Source: an uncultured Oscillibacter sp.
Lineage (GTDB): Bacteria; Bacillota; Clostridia; Oscillospirales; Oscillospiraceae
Length of the DNA stretch: 64,000 nucleotides
Reading direction: 5' to 3'
Assembly (NCBI GenBank): GCA_910577405.1
Contig: CAJTMG010000002.1
Location: 186,001-250,000, forward strand
Position numbers and translations under genes: made by a program. Under the pieces are notes generated by a model. That model did no database searches. It was not told where the DNA came from and saw nothing but the letters and a program-made list of their open reading frames with translations. Shown here piece after piece: positions 51,813-60,478 of this stretch (position 1 is the first letter of the stretch; every line of letters starts with the position of its first letter).

Positions 51813-52313
51813 TTACCCGTTCTCATCCTGGGCCTTCTTCAGCGCTTCTTCCGGAGTCGCCGCGCCCATCATGACCGAAATCAGGCCGTTTCCATACTTC
51901 TCGAACATCGAAACAGGCAGAGTGGTCAGATCGTCCAGGGCGTCGTCTCCGATCATGCCGTCCAGAACGTTGAACGTCTGCCGGAAGCTGATCTCGCCGT
52001 CGGAGAAGTCCATCTCGAAATTCCCCATGGACAGGCGGTAGTTGACCCGCATCAGGTATTCGCATACGGTGAGCCTGCATTCCTCGTCGGCGGCCAACGG
52101 GATATAGGCGAAGGTGCTGATCCACTGGCAGAGAGCGGGGTCCTGTCTGTAGGGTTTACAGCGGATGCAGATGCGGATATTGGACAGCTTTGTTTTTTCC
52201 AGGCGAAAGGAGATGGTAAAAGCAAGTTCGTCCGCGTCAAAATCGTACTTCCAGCCCTCGCTGTCAAACATCCTCCGAATGGCGGCGGTGGCTTCCTGCA
52301 TGGTGGTAGGCAT
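51813..52313 (-). CDS. YbjN-like protein
   Basis: A 166-residue soluble protein resembling the YbjN / type III chaperone-like fold: an N-terminal helix (ATAAIRRMFDSEGWKYD), a sheet with ISFRLEKTKLSNIRICIRC, and YLMRVNYRLSMGNFEMDFSDGEI in two adjacent parts, which is the most family-like stretch. Function is unknown; E. coli YbjN affects many stress traits. It has its own promoter, with a small hairpin (TCTCCC/GGGGAGA) in the leader, and a terminator. Confidence 0.75.
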   Translation of the reverse strand: MPTTMQEATAAIRRMFDSEGWKYDFDADELAFTISFRLEKTKLSNIRICIRCKPYRQDPALCQWISTFAYIPLAADEECRLTVCEYLMRVNYRLSMGNFEMDFSDGEISFRQTFNVLDGMIGDDALDDLTTLPVSMFEKYGNGLISVMMGAATPEEALKKAQDENG

Positions 52314-52377
52314 TCTGATTCCTCCTTATTTGAATCTGAAATGCGTCTCCCGAATCGGGGAGATTCTCTGTTTTTCT

Positions 52378-52406
52378 ATCATACTCCTGTATTGTCCCGC
52401 CGTCAA
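52378..52406 (-). promoter_or_regulatory. Promoter of the YbjN-like gene
   Basis: On the minus strand TTGACG (52406-52401), 17 bp, TATGAT (52383-52378). Confidence 0.75.
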
Positions 52407-52441
52407 GGGAATTCCTCAGTAAAAAAACGCGGATCGGCCCA

Positions 52442-52470
52442 TTGACAGAAGTGTGGTTTTCGCGTATAAT
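52442..52470 (+). promoter_or_regulatory. Promoter of the pyr operon
   Basis: TTGACA (52442-52447), 17 bp, TATAAT (52465-52470): full consensus. The start codon is only 33 nt beyond the -10, leaving no room for a PyrR-type antiterminator/terminator leader. Confidence 0.92.
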
Positions 52471-52503
52471 ACAGGTTTAGAAATCGGAAAGGAGAACGCC
52501 TAT

Positions 52504-53763
52504 ATGATGATTCTGTCCGGCGCGGCCGTCTTCCGGCGGGGAGGGTTTGAGAGACGGGATGCTGCCGTTTCCAAGGGCCGTATTGTTTCTGTATTTCCGG
52601 AAGACGCTTCCGTGATTGAATTGCATGACTGTTTGATTGTTCCAGGTTTCGTTGATGTACACGTCCATCTGCGAGAGCCTGGATTTTCTTATAAGGAGAC
52701 GGTGGCCACGGGTACGGCTGCGGCGGCTGCGGGCGGCTATACGACGGTGTGCGCCATGCCGAACCTGAACCCAGTGCCGGACTGCCTGGAAAATCTGTCC
52801 GTTGAGCTGGAGGCCATCCGGAAGGACGCGAGGGTTCATGTCTGCCCTTACGGTTCCATCACAAGGGGCGAACGGGGGGAAGAACTGGCGGATTTTGCGT
52901 CCATGGCGGCGGAGGTCCCCGGCTTCTCGGACGACGGAAAAGGAGTGCAGTCCGAAGCCCTGATGCGGGAGGCCATGATGCTTGCGAAAAAGCTGGACAG
53001 GCCCATCGCTGCCCACTGCGAGGACGAAAGCCTGCTGGCAAAGGGCTGGTGCGTCCACGACGGGGCCTGCGCGCGGGCTTACGGTCTGACAGGCAACGAC
53101 CCGGCCAGCGAATGGAAGCAGGTGGAACGGGATCTGAAGCTGGTACGGGAGACAGGCTGTCAGTACCATGTGTGTCACGTGTCCAGCAAGGAGAGCGTCG
53201 CGCTGATCCGGCAGGCCAAGGCGGAGGGTTTGCCGGTGACCTGCGAAACGGGACCCCACTATCTGACCCTGCATGACCTGGCTATACAGAACAGCGGGCG
53301 TTACCGGATGAACCCGCCTGTCCGTTCCGCCGCTGACCGTGACGCTTTGATCGAGGGCCTGCTGGACGGGACCATAGACTGCATCGCCACGGACCACGCA
53401 CCCCATTCGGCGAAAGAAAAGGCCGGCGGGATTGCGGAAAGCCTGAACGGAATCGTAGGGCTGGAGTGTGCCTTTCCGGTGCTGTACACGTCCCTGGTGA
53501 AGCCCGGCAAGGTCCCGCTGGAGGTCCTGCTGAATGCCCTCTGTGTGAATCCTAGGAGGATTTTCCGTCTGCCCGGCGGCGAAATCGAAGAGGGCCAGCC
53601 TGCCGATTTGACGGTTCTGCGTCTGGACCGGAAGCATACCGTGGACCCGTCGAAGTTCCGCTCAATGGGCCGCGCCACGCCGTTCGAGGGCTGGGAGGTT
53701 TACGGTGAGATCGCCATGACCATCTGCAACGGGGAGATTGTCTATCGGAGGGAGGACGTATGA
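52504..53763 (+). CDS. pyrC: Dihydroorotase
   Basis: A 419-residue zinc amidohydrolase that closes carbamoyl-aspartate to dihydroorotate. The metal motif DVHVHLREPGFSYKET, the lid and ligand regions PIAAHCEDES, YHVCHVSSKES and the catalytic Asp in CIATDHAPHS are all present. This is the long, class I type. Two adjacent ATG codons (52504, 52507) are possible; AAAGGAG lies upstream. It is the first gene of the pyr operon and overlaps pyrK by four bases. Confidence 0.95.
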   Translation: MMILSGAAVFRRGGFERRDAAVSKGRIVSVFPEDASVIELHDCLIVPGFVDVHVHLREPGFSYKETVATGTAAAAAGGYTTVCAMPNLNPVPDCLENLSVELEAIRKDARVHVCPYGSITRGERGEELADFASMAAEVPGFSDDGKGVQSEALMREAMMLAKKLDRPIAAHCEDESLLAKGWCVHDGACARAYGLTGNDPASEWKQVERDLKLVRETGCQYHVCHVSSKESVALIRQAKAEGLPVTCETGPHYLTLHDLAIQNSGRYRMNPPVRSAADRDALIEGLLDGTIDCIATDHAPHSAKEKAGGIAESLNGIVGLECAFPVLYTSLVKPGKVPLEVLLNALCVNPRRIFRLPGGEIEEGQPADLTVLRLDRKHTVDPSKFRSMGRATPFEGWEVYGEIAMTICNGEIVYRREDV

Positions 53764-54503
53764 AAGAGGTACGATTCACATTGGAATGGTCCGTCCCGGT
53801 GGTAGAGGGAGTCTGGGAAATGGGGCTGTCCGGGGATACGTCGGAGATTACCGCGCCGGGACAGTTTGTGGACATCCTGCTGCCTGGAAAATTCCTGCGG
53901 CGGCCGGTCTCTGTCTGTAATTGGACCGAAAACCGTCTGCTCCTGCTGGTGAAGGAAGCCGGGGAGGGGACAAAAGAACTGGTTCGCCTTCCGCAGGAGA
54001 TGGAATTGGACATTCTGACCGGTCTTGGCAGCGGCTTTGATTACGCGCCGGAGACCGTAGGGCCGAATCCGGCGCTGGCAGGAGGCGGTATTGGAATCGC
54101 GCCGCTGTATGGGCTTGCCAAAAGGATGAAGGCGGCGGGACAGAACCCGACTGTGATACTGGGGTTTCGTTCGAAAGAGGACGCCGTTTATGTGGATGAA
54201 TTTGCTGCCCTGGGCGTGCCGGTTGTCATTGCCACGGAGGACGGCAGCCTGGGAACGAAAGGCTTTGTGACCGACGGGCTGAATGCCATGCCGGAGTGCG
54301 GCTATGTTCTCGCCTGCGGACCCACTCCCATGCTGAAAGCGGTCCACAGCCTGCCCCAGCTCACCGGCGGACAGTTCAGCTTCGAGGCGCGGATGGCCTG
54401 CGGGTTCGGGGCCTGCGTGGGCTGTACCATCCAGACGGCGAACGGTCCCAAGCGGGTCTGTAAGGACGGCCCCGTGTTCCGGAAGGAGGAAATTGTATGG
54501 TAG
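53760..54503 (+). CDS. pyrK: Dihydroorotate dehydrogenase electron transfer subunit
   Basis: A 247-residue iron-sulfur flavoprotein that passes electrons from dihydroorotate oxidation to NAD. The N-terminal ferredoxin-reductase-like FAD domain has LRRPVSVCNW, the NAD domain AGGGIGIAPLYGL, and the C-terminal [2Fe-2S] site is MACGFGACVGCTI with a last Cys in RVCKDGPVF. ATGA overlap with pyrC and overlap with pyrD show tight coupling; PyrK and PyrD form a heterotetramer. Confidence 0.95.
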   Translation: MKEVRFTLEWSVPVVEGVWEMGLSGDTSEITAPGQFVDILLPGKFLRRPVSVCNWTENRLLLLVKEAGEGTKELVRLPQEMELDILTGLGSGFDYAPETVGPNPALAGGGIGIAPLYGLAKRMKAAGQNPTVILGFRSKEDAVYVDEFAALGVPVVIATEDGSLGTKGFVTDGLNAMPECGYVLACGPTPMLKAVHSLPQLTGGQFSFEARMACGFGACVGCTIQTANGPKRVCKDGPVFRKEEIVW

Positions 54504-55414
54504 ATTTATCCGTCAGGCTGGCCGGGGTGACGCTGAAAAATCCCATTATCCCCGCGTCCGGGACCTTTGGCTATGGCCGGGAATTCAGCTCGTGCTACGA
54601 CCTGAACATCCTGGGCTCGTTCTCCTGGAAGGGTACCACCGCCGGAGCCCGTCCCGGGAATCCGCAGCCCCGGATTGCGGAAACGGCGTCGGGGATGCTG
54701 AACGCGGTGGGACTGCAAAACCCCGGCATGGACGCGGTGCTTGCGGAGGAGGTCCCCAATATCGGGAAGCTCTTCCAAGGCCCGGTGATTGCCAACATCT
54801 GCGGCTTCTCCCTGGAGGAATACGCGGAGAACTGCCGGAGGCTGGAGGACGTGGAACAGGCGGCGATACTGGAAGTGAACATCTCCTGTCCCAACGTCCA
54901 CGCGGGAGGCAGGAATTTCGGCTCGGACCCCAGGAGCGCGGCGGCGGTGACGAAGGCCGTCCGGGAAGCGACAAAGAAGCCGGTTTTCATGAAGCTCAGC
55001 CCCAACGTGACCGACATTGCGGAGATTGCGAAAGCCTGCGCGGGCGAGGGTGCAGACGGCCTGTGCCTGATTAACACCCTTCTTGGAATGCGGATTGATC
55101 TGAAAACAAAGCGTCCCCTGCTGGCGAACCGTACCGGGGGACTTTCGGGCCCCGCGGTGTTCCCGGTGGCCCTGCGGATGGTCTGGGACGTATACGAAGC
55201 GGTAGACCTGCCTATAATCGGCTGCGGCGGGGTGTCCAGCGGATCGGACGCGGCGGAGATGATGCTGGCGGGGGCGTCGGCGGTGGAGGTCGGCGCGGCC
55301 AATCTCCGGGACCCCTGGGCCTGCAAGAAAATCATTGAGGACCTGCCCGGCGTATGCAGACGGTTGGGCGTGGATAAAATTTCTGAACTGACAGGAGGCG
55401 CGCACCATGGCTAA
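54497..55414 (+). CDS. pyrD: Dihydroorotate dehydrogenase, NAD-dependent catalytic subunit
   Basis: A 305-residue class 1B enzyme oxidising dihydroorotate to orotate with FMN. The N-terminal NPIIPASGTFGYG, the catalytic Cys in EVNISCPNVHAGG, the KLSPNVTD segment and the FMN phosphate region GCGGVSSGSDAAEM are clear. It overlaps pyrK, its partner, by seven bases and pyrF by eight. Confidence 0.96.
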   Translation: MVDLSVRLAGVTLKNPIIPASGTFGYGREFSSCYDLNILGSFSWKGTTAGARPGNPQPRIAETASGMLNAVGLQNPGMDAVLAEEVPNIGKLFQGPVIANICGFSLEEYAENCRRLEDVEQAAILEVNISCPNVHAGGRNFGSDPRSAAAVTKAVREATKKPVFMKLSPNVTDIAEIAKACAGEGADGLCLINTLLGMRIDLKTKRPLLANRTGGLSGPAVFPVALRMVWDVYEAVDLPIIGCGGVSSGSDAAEMMLAGASAVEVGAANLRDPWACKKIIEDLPGVCRRLGVDKISELTGGAHHG

Positions 55415-56108
55415 AGACGTAATTATCGCCCTGGATTTCCCTACCCGTGAGGAAACGCTGAAATTTCTGGACCTGTTTCCTGCGGACGCAAAGCCCTTTG
55501 TGAAAATCGGCATGGAGCTGTACTATGCGGAGGGCCCGTCGATTGTCCGTGAAATCAAGGCCCGGGGACACAGGATTTTCCTGGACCTGAAGCTTCACGA
55601 CATCCCCAATACGGTGGGCCGGGCGATGTCGGTACTGTCGGAACTGGACGTGGATATGACGAACCTTCACGCGGCGGGGGGTTCGGCGATGATGCAGGCG
55701 GCGCTGAAGGGCCTGACCCGTTCCGACGGCACAAAGCCCCTGCTGATTGCCGTGACACAGCTGACCAGCACCGACGCGGAAACCCTGAAAAACGAACTGC
55801 TGATTGAAACGCCCATGACGGAAACAGTGCTGTCCTACGCGGAGAACGCCAGTAAGAGCGGACTGGACGGCGTGGTCTGTTCCCCGTTGGAAGCGGCGCA
55901 GATTAAGGAACGCTGCGGAAACGGCTTCTTTACGGTAACGCCTGGGGTACGTTTTGCGGGCGGGGACGTTGGCGACCAGAAGCGGGTCATGACGCCGGAA
56001 AAGGCAGGGAAAAGCGGCTGTGATTATATCGTCATGGGCCGTCCGATTACCCAGGCGGCGGACCCGGTGGAGGCGTACAGGCGGGCCTGCCGGGAATTTT
56101 TGGGATAA
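55407..56108 (+). CDS. pyrF: Orotidine 5'-phosphate decarboxylase
   Basis: A 233-residue TIM barrel that decarboxylates OMP to UMP. IALDFPTREE at the start, the catalytic DLKLHDIPNTV (Asp-x-Lys-x-x-Asp) and the C-terminal phosphate loop TPGVRFAGGD and YIVMGRPITQ are present. This is the standard group I form. It comes before pyrE, the reverse of the order of the two reactions. Confidence 0.96.
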   Translation: MAKDVIIALDFPTREETLKFLDLFPADAKPFVKIGMELYYAEGPSIVREIKARGHRIFLDLKLHDIPNTVGRAMSVLSELDVDMTNLHAAGGSAMMQAALKGLTRSDGTKPLLIAVTQLTSTDAETLKNELLIETPMTETVLSYAENASKSGLDGVVCSPLEAAQIKERCGNGFFTVTPGVRFAGGDVGDQKRVMTPEKAGKSGCDYIVMGRPITQAADPVEAYRRACREFLG

Positions 56109-56143
56109 CGTTTTGCCATGGACTGAACTGAAAGGAGTTTTCT

Positions 56144-56782
56144 ATGAATCGCGAACAGACCATTGCCCACGACCTGCTGTCCATCGGGGCGGTATTTCTC
56201 CGTCCGGACCAGCCGTTTACCTGGGCCTCCGGCATCAAGAGCCCGATTTACTGTGACAACCGCCTGACCCTTACCGCCCCCGCCGTCCGGACCCGCGTGG
56301 AGGAAGGACTGGTGGATTTGATCTGCAAGCGCTATCCGAATGTGGAAGTCCTGATGGGCACGTCTACCGCCGGCATTGCTCACGCGGCGATTGTCGGGCA
56401 TCTGATGGGCCTGCCTATGGGTTACGTCCGTTCCAGCGGCAAGGACCACGGGCGTCAGAACCGGATTGAGGGCAAATTGGAACCCGGTCAGCGCGTTGTG
56501 GTGGTGGAGGACCTGATTTCCACCGGCGGAAGCTGCATCGACGTGGTGGAGGCCCTCCGGGAAGCGGGAGCGGAGGTGCTGGGCATTGCGTCCATCTTCA
56601 CCTACGGCCTGCAAAAGGGGCTGGACCGTCTGGCGGCCGCGAACGTGGTCAACTACAGCCTGTCCAACTTCGACGCCGTCTGCCAGATTGCCGCCGATGA
56701 GGGAAAAATCAGGCCGGAGGACATCGAACGCCTGAAAAAATTCCGGGCCAATCCCTCTGACGAAAGCTGGATTCACGCCTGA
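56144..56782 (+). CDS. pyrE: Orotate phosphoribosyltransferase
   Basis: A 212-residue type I phosphoribosyltransferase that joins orotate to PRPP. The PRPP-binding motif VVVVEDLISTGGSCIDVVEA is at about residues 122-141, and the flexible loop VRSSGKDHGRQNRIEG carries the conserved Lys and His. A short hairpin (CTTCCGC/GCGGAAG near 56790-56810) follows the gene and could partly separate it from pyrB. Confidence 0.96.
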   Translation: MNREQTIAHDLLSIGAVFLRPDQPFTWASGIKSPIYCDNRLTLTAPAVRTRVEEGLVDLICKRYPNVEVLMGTSTAGIAHAAIVGHLMGLPMGYVRSSGKDHGRQNRIEGKLEPGQRVVVVEDLISTGGSCIDVVEALREAGAEVLGIASIFTYGLQKGLDRLAAANVVNYSLSNFDAVCQIAADEGKIRPEDIERLKKFRANPSDESWIHA

Positions 56783-56862
56783 CCCGCTCCCTTCCGCCAG
56801 AACCGCGGAAGGCAGGAAACCAAATCATTCCTCATTTCGAATTCAAAAACAGGGGGTTTTTT

Positions 56863-57783
56863 ATGCCGAGAAATATCATTGACGTGACGGACCTGACCGT
56901 AAAGGAAATCAACGAACTGATCGACACAGCGGAGGATATCGCCGCCAATCCTGAGAAATACCGGGAAGCCTGCCGGTACAAGCAGCTTGCCACGCTCTTC
57001 TTTGAACCTTCCACCCGGACCCGGCTCAGCTTTGAATCCGCGATGCTGGCTCTGGGCGGGTCGGTGCTGGGCTTCTCCGAGGCAAATTCCAGCTCTGCCG
57101 CCAAGGGGGAAACCGTAGGCGATACCATCCACACGGTGAGCTGTTACGCCGATATCATCGCCATGCGTCACCCGAAGGAAGGCGCTCCCTATGCCGCGGC
57201 GCAGTACACGGAGGTTCCCATCATCAACGCAGGGGACGGCGGGCATAACCATCCCACCCAGACACTGACGGACCTTCTGACCATCCACCGGGAGAAGGGC
57301 CGGCTGGGAGGCTTTACCATCGGATTCTGCGGGGACCTGAAGTTTGGCCGGACGGTCCATTCATTGGTCAACGCCCTGTGCCGCTACGAGGACGTGAACT
57401 TCGTGCTGATCTCCCCCCTGGAGCTGAAACTGCCCCGGTACGTCAAGGAGGAAGCCCTGAAAAAACGGGGGATTCCCTACAAGCAGACCGACAGCCTGGA
57501 AGCCGTCATGCCGGACCTGGATATCCTCTATATGACCCGCGTCCAAAGAGAACGGTTCTTCAATGAAGAGGATTACCTCCGCCTGAAGGACAGCTATATC
57601 CTCACGCCGGAAAAACTGGAGCGCGCAAAGGCAGACCTGTCCATTCTCCACCCCCTGCCCCGTGTGAACGAAATTTCCGTGGCGGTGGACAAGGACCCCC
57701 GGGCCGCCTACTGGAAGCAGGTCAAAAACGGCAAATTTATCCGAATGGCGCTGATTCTGAAACTGCTGGATATCCAGGTATAA
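56863..57783 (+). CDS. pyrB: Aspartate carbamoyltransferase catalytic subunit
   Basis: A 306-residue transcarbamoylase, the first committed step of pyrimidine synthesis. The carbamoyl-phosphate motif EPSTRTRLSFESA is intact, with the HNHPTQTLTDLLT segment and the C-terminal HPLPRVNEIS. PyrI follows directly, so this is the allosteric catalytic/regulatory type as in enterics and many Clostridia, not the PyrB-only Bacillus type. Confidence 0.97.
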   Translation: MPRNIIDVTDLTVKEINELIDTAEDIAANPEKYREACRYKQLATLFFEPSTRTRLSFESAMLALGGSVLGFSEANSSSAAKGETVGDTIHTVSCYADIIAMRHPKEGAPYAAAQYTEVPIINAGDGGHNHPTQTLTDLLTIHREKGRLGGFTIGFCGDLKFGRTVHSLVNALCRYEDVNFVLISPLELKLPRYVKEEALKKRGIPYKQTDSLEAVMPDLDILYMTRVQRERFFNEEDYLRLKDSYILTPEKLERAKADLSILHPLPRVNEISVAVDKDPRAAYWKQVKNGKFIRMALILKLLDIQV

Positions 57784-57814
57784 GACAATGTATGAGAACG
57801 AAAGGACAGGCATT

Positions 57815-58246
57815 ATGAATATTGACAGCATTCAGAACGGCGTAGTCCTGGACCACATTCAGGCCGGGAAGAGCATGGATATTTACCGCTATCTCCATCT
57901 GGACCGGCTGGACTGCTCTGTAGCCATCATCAAGAACGTCCGCAGCGGTCATATGGGCAAGAAAGACATCATCAAGATTGACTCCCCCATGGACCTGGAC
58001 CTGGACGTGCTGGGTTATATCGACGCCCATATTACCGTGAACATCATCCGGGACGGGGAGCTGGTGGAGAAGAGGCATCTGGAACTCCCTCAGAAGCTGG
58101 TAAACATCATCCGCTGCAAGAATCCCCGCTGCATTACCGTCTCAGAACCACAGCTGGACGCGGTATTCCTGCTCAGCGACCCGGAAGAGCACGTTTACCG
58201 CTGCGCCTACTGCGACACCGCAAAGGACCGGAAACACAGTCTGTAA
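57815..58246 (+). CDS. pyrI: Aspartate carbamoyltransferase regulatory subunit
   Basis: A 143-residue regulatory chain that binds nucleotides and tunes PyrB. The N-terminal effector domain (IQNGVVLDHIQAGKSMDIYR) is followed by the zinc domain with Cys at 101, 106, 130 and 133 (CKNPRC and CAYC), the exact CxxxxC...CxxC pattern needed to contact the catalytic trimer. The ATG at 57815 follows GAAAGGA; an earlier ATG at 57788 is less likely. Confidence 0.96.
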   Translation: MNIDSIQNGVVLDHIQAGKSMDIYRYLHLDRLDCSVAIIKNVRSGHMGKKDIIKIDSPMDLDLDVLGYIDAHITVNIIRDGELVEKRHLELPQKLVNIIRCKNPRCITVSEPQLDAVFLLSDPEEHVYRCAYCDTAKDRKHSL

Positions 58247-58249
58247 GTT

Positions 58250-58768
58250 ATGGCCGGTTATGAGTTGATCCGGAGCCGCCGCAAGACCCTGGCGCTGGAG
58301 ATCACGCGGGATTGCCGGGTACTGGTCCGGGCGCCTATGCGTCTGTCACAGAAACGCATTGACGCTTTCGTGAACGCCCATACAGACTGGATTGCCGCCC
58401 ATCTGGAGACGCAGCGAAAACGGGCGGCAGAACGGCCTCCAGAGCCTACAGAAGCCGAAATCGCCGTGCTCAAGGAACGGGCCAGAGTCGAACTGCCGCC
58501 GAAAATCGCTGGATGGAGCGCGAAAATGGGCGTGACTCCCACAGGCTTCCGGGTGACTTCTGCCCGGCATCGTTATGGAAGCTGTAGTGGAAAAAACAGT
58601 CTCAGCTTTTCCTGTTTCCTGATGAGATGTCCGGAACCGGCGATAGAACTGGTAGTGGTCCACGAGCTCTGCCACATCCGGGAGAAGAACCACGGGCCGG
58701 GTTTTTACGCGCTGTTGGAGAAGTACCTGCCGGATTACAAGGAACGGAAAAAAATGCTCTCCATCTGA
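58250..58768 (+). CDS. YgjP-like (M48/SprT-type) metalloprotease
   Basis: A 172-residue protein of the YgjP/DUF45 group. It begins YELIRSRRKTLALEI, carries RYGSCSGKNSLSFS and the zinc site VVVHELCHIREKNHGPGFY. It starts 4 bp after pyrI, so it is carried on the pyr transcript, but a role in pyrimidine synthesis is not known. Substrate unknown. Confidence 0.88.
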   Translation: MAGYELIRSRRKTLALEITRDCRVLVRAPMRLSQKRIDAFVNAHTDWIAAHLETQRKRAAERPPEPTEAEIAVLKERARVELPPKIAGWSAKMGVTPTGFRVTSARHRYGSCSGKNSLSFSCFLMRCPEPAIELVVVHELCHIREKNHGPGFYALLEKYLPDYKERKKMLSI

Positions 58769-58793
58769 CGGAGGGCCGGAAAGAGGGGCGACT

Positions 58794-59690
58794 ATGAGAC
58801 AGGCGGTTTTGCTTCTGACGGCCTTCCTGTTTCTGACAGGCTGCGGGACAGTGCAGAAAGCCTTCGAATCTCTGCCGGAGGACGCGCAGGAGGCCGTTAT
58901 GGGAGCGGTTCAATCCTGGTCCGGCAGCCGGTGGAGCTTGCAGGACCCCATAGACGAATTTTTCGCCGCCGTGGACGCAAGAGACGCGGAGGCAGTACGG
59001 GCCATGTTTTCCCCCAACGCCCAGGCCGCCGGCGAGACGCTTGACCAGGACATCCAGGCCCTTTTCGACCTCTATCCAGGGCCCACGGACGAATGTGTTA
59101 TGACTTCTCCCGTAGGGGCTTCAAAACACGTGGGCTGGCGGGAGAACGCGACGACGGTTCACAATACGTTCCCGGTGGTCTGCCAGGGCGTAAACTATTA
59201 TTGTGCGTTCAGCTATACCACCAAGGACGAGGCCGACGAGGGGAATGTGGGCGTGAACTCGGTGCTTTTTATGACGGAAAAGGTCCAGGCCAACGAGGAG
59301 TTCCGGAACAGCCTGGAGCGCGGGGACGGACTGACCGTAGCGGCGGACTGCCCCGGCGATTATGAAACCCGGCGGATCGGCGACCGCGCGTATATCTTCA
59401 CCCCTATGGACCGAAGCCTTTCCGCGGACGAGCTGACGGTATTCCTGCAAACGGACAGCAATTGGGCGGCGTTTCTCGACCGTTTCGGACAGCCCAACGC
59501 GGAAAGTTGGCCCAGCAGTTATTATTTTGAATTGACGCCGGAAAATGGACAGCCCCGTTACGCCCATATTCTTACCAATACGGAAAACGGCGTGAAACAG
59601 GTGTATTCCGTTTATTTATACGACAATCATAACAATCAGCCGGTTGAAATCATCTGGAAACAGGGACCTGAATCTTTTGAACAGAACTGA
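58794..59690 (+). CDS. DUF5104-like lipoprotein
   Basis: A 298-residue protein with a lipoprotein signal (MRQAVLLLTAFLFLTGC). After the anchor come DEFFAAVDARDAEAVRAMFS and a second, similar alpha/beta module near LSADELTVFLQTDSNWAAFL. The first resembles the DUF5104/NTF2-like fold of small extracellular proteins in Clostridia. The function is unknown. It is in the tail of the pyr operon, 25 bp behind the metalloprotease gene and 11 bp before the IMP cyclohydrolase gene. Confidence 0.7.
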   Translation: MRQAVLLLTAFLFLTGCGTVQKAFESLPEDAQEAVMGAVQSWSGSRWSLQDPIDEFFAAVDARDAEAVRAMFSPNAQAAGETLDQDIQALFDLYPGPTDECVMTSPVGASKHVGWRENATTVHNTFPVVCQGVNYYCAFSYTTKDEADEGNVGVNSVLFMTEKVQANEEFRNSLERGDGLTVAADCPGDYETRRIGDRAYIFTPMDRSLSADELTVFLQTDSNWAAFLDRFGQPNAESWPSSYYFELTPENGQPRYAHILTNTENGVKQVYSVYLYDNHNNQPVEIIWKQGPESFEQN

Positions 59691-59701
59691 GGAGGTATTC
59701 C

Positions 59702-60406
59702 ATGAAAAAATCTGACCTGACCGCTCTTTTGCGGGACAATCCATATCCTGGCCGGGGCATCGTCCTGGGAAGAAGCGCTGATGGAGCATTTGCCATAGCC
59801 GCCTATTTCATCATGGGCCGGAGCGAGAATTCCCGGAACCGCGTCTTCGTTCCCACAGAGGACGGCATCCGTACCCAGGCCCATGACCCCGCTAAAATGA
59901 CGGACCCCAGCCTGATTATCTACCATCCTGTGCGTATGGCTGGCCGGGGCCTGATCGTGACCAACGGCGACCAGACCGACACCGTGCGGGACTACATTCT
60001 GTCGGGGCGCACATTTGTGGAAGCCCTGAAAAGCCGGACCTTCGAGCCGGACGACCCCAATTTTACCCCCCGCATTTCCGGCCTGCTCAGCCCGGACGGC
60101 AGTTTCCAGCTTTCGATTCTCAAAAGCGCCGACGGGAACCCTGCCTGCTGCTGCCGCTGTTTCTATCACTACGACGCACCCCTTGCCGGAGAAGGCCGCT
60201 TCATCCATACCTACCAGGGTGATGGCAGCCCGCTGCCGTCCTTCGAGGGCGAACCGGTCCGGATTGCCCTGGAGGACCCGAGCCCCGACGCACTTGCCGA
60301 CCGTGTCTGGACCGCCTTGAATCCCGACAATAAAGTCTCCCTCTTCGTCCGCTATATCCGCATCTCCGACGGCATTTATCAGGACGCCATCCGGAACCTC
60401 CGCTAA
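59702..60406 (+). CDS. IMP cyclohydrolase, archaeal (PurO-like) type
   Basis: A 234-residue protein of the PurO-like IMP cyclohydrolase family, which closes FAICAR to IMP, the last step of purine synthesis. The start LLRDNPYPGRGIVLGRS, the MGRSENSRNRVF segment, and TNGDQTDTV are characteristic. In most bacteria this activity is in the bifunctional PurH. The separate archaeal-type enzyme is known in some Clostridia, where a formyltransferase gene usually accompanies it; none is visible here. It lies 11 bp behind the lipoprotein, at the end of the pyr operon, giving a link between pyrimidine and purine output. Confidence 0.85.
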   Translation: MKKSDLTALLRDNPYPGRGIVLGRSADGAFAIAAYFIMGRSENSRNRVFVPTEDGIRTQAHDPAKMTDPSLIIYHPVRMAGRGLIVTNGDQTDTVRDYILSGRTFVEALKSRTFEPDDPNFTPRISGLLSPDGSFQLSILKSADGNPACCCRCFYHYDAPLAGEGRFIHTYQGDGSPLPSFEGEPVRIALEDPSPDALADRVWTALNPDNKVSLFVRYIRISDGIYQDAIRNLR

Positions 60407-60478
60407 AAGTTTTTCTCTTTTCTTTGCATTTTTCAAAAGAGGAAATAAACAGAAGCCGCCAAAGTGAAAGCAGGCGTC

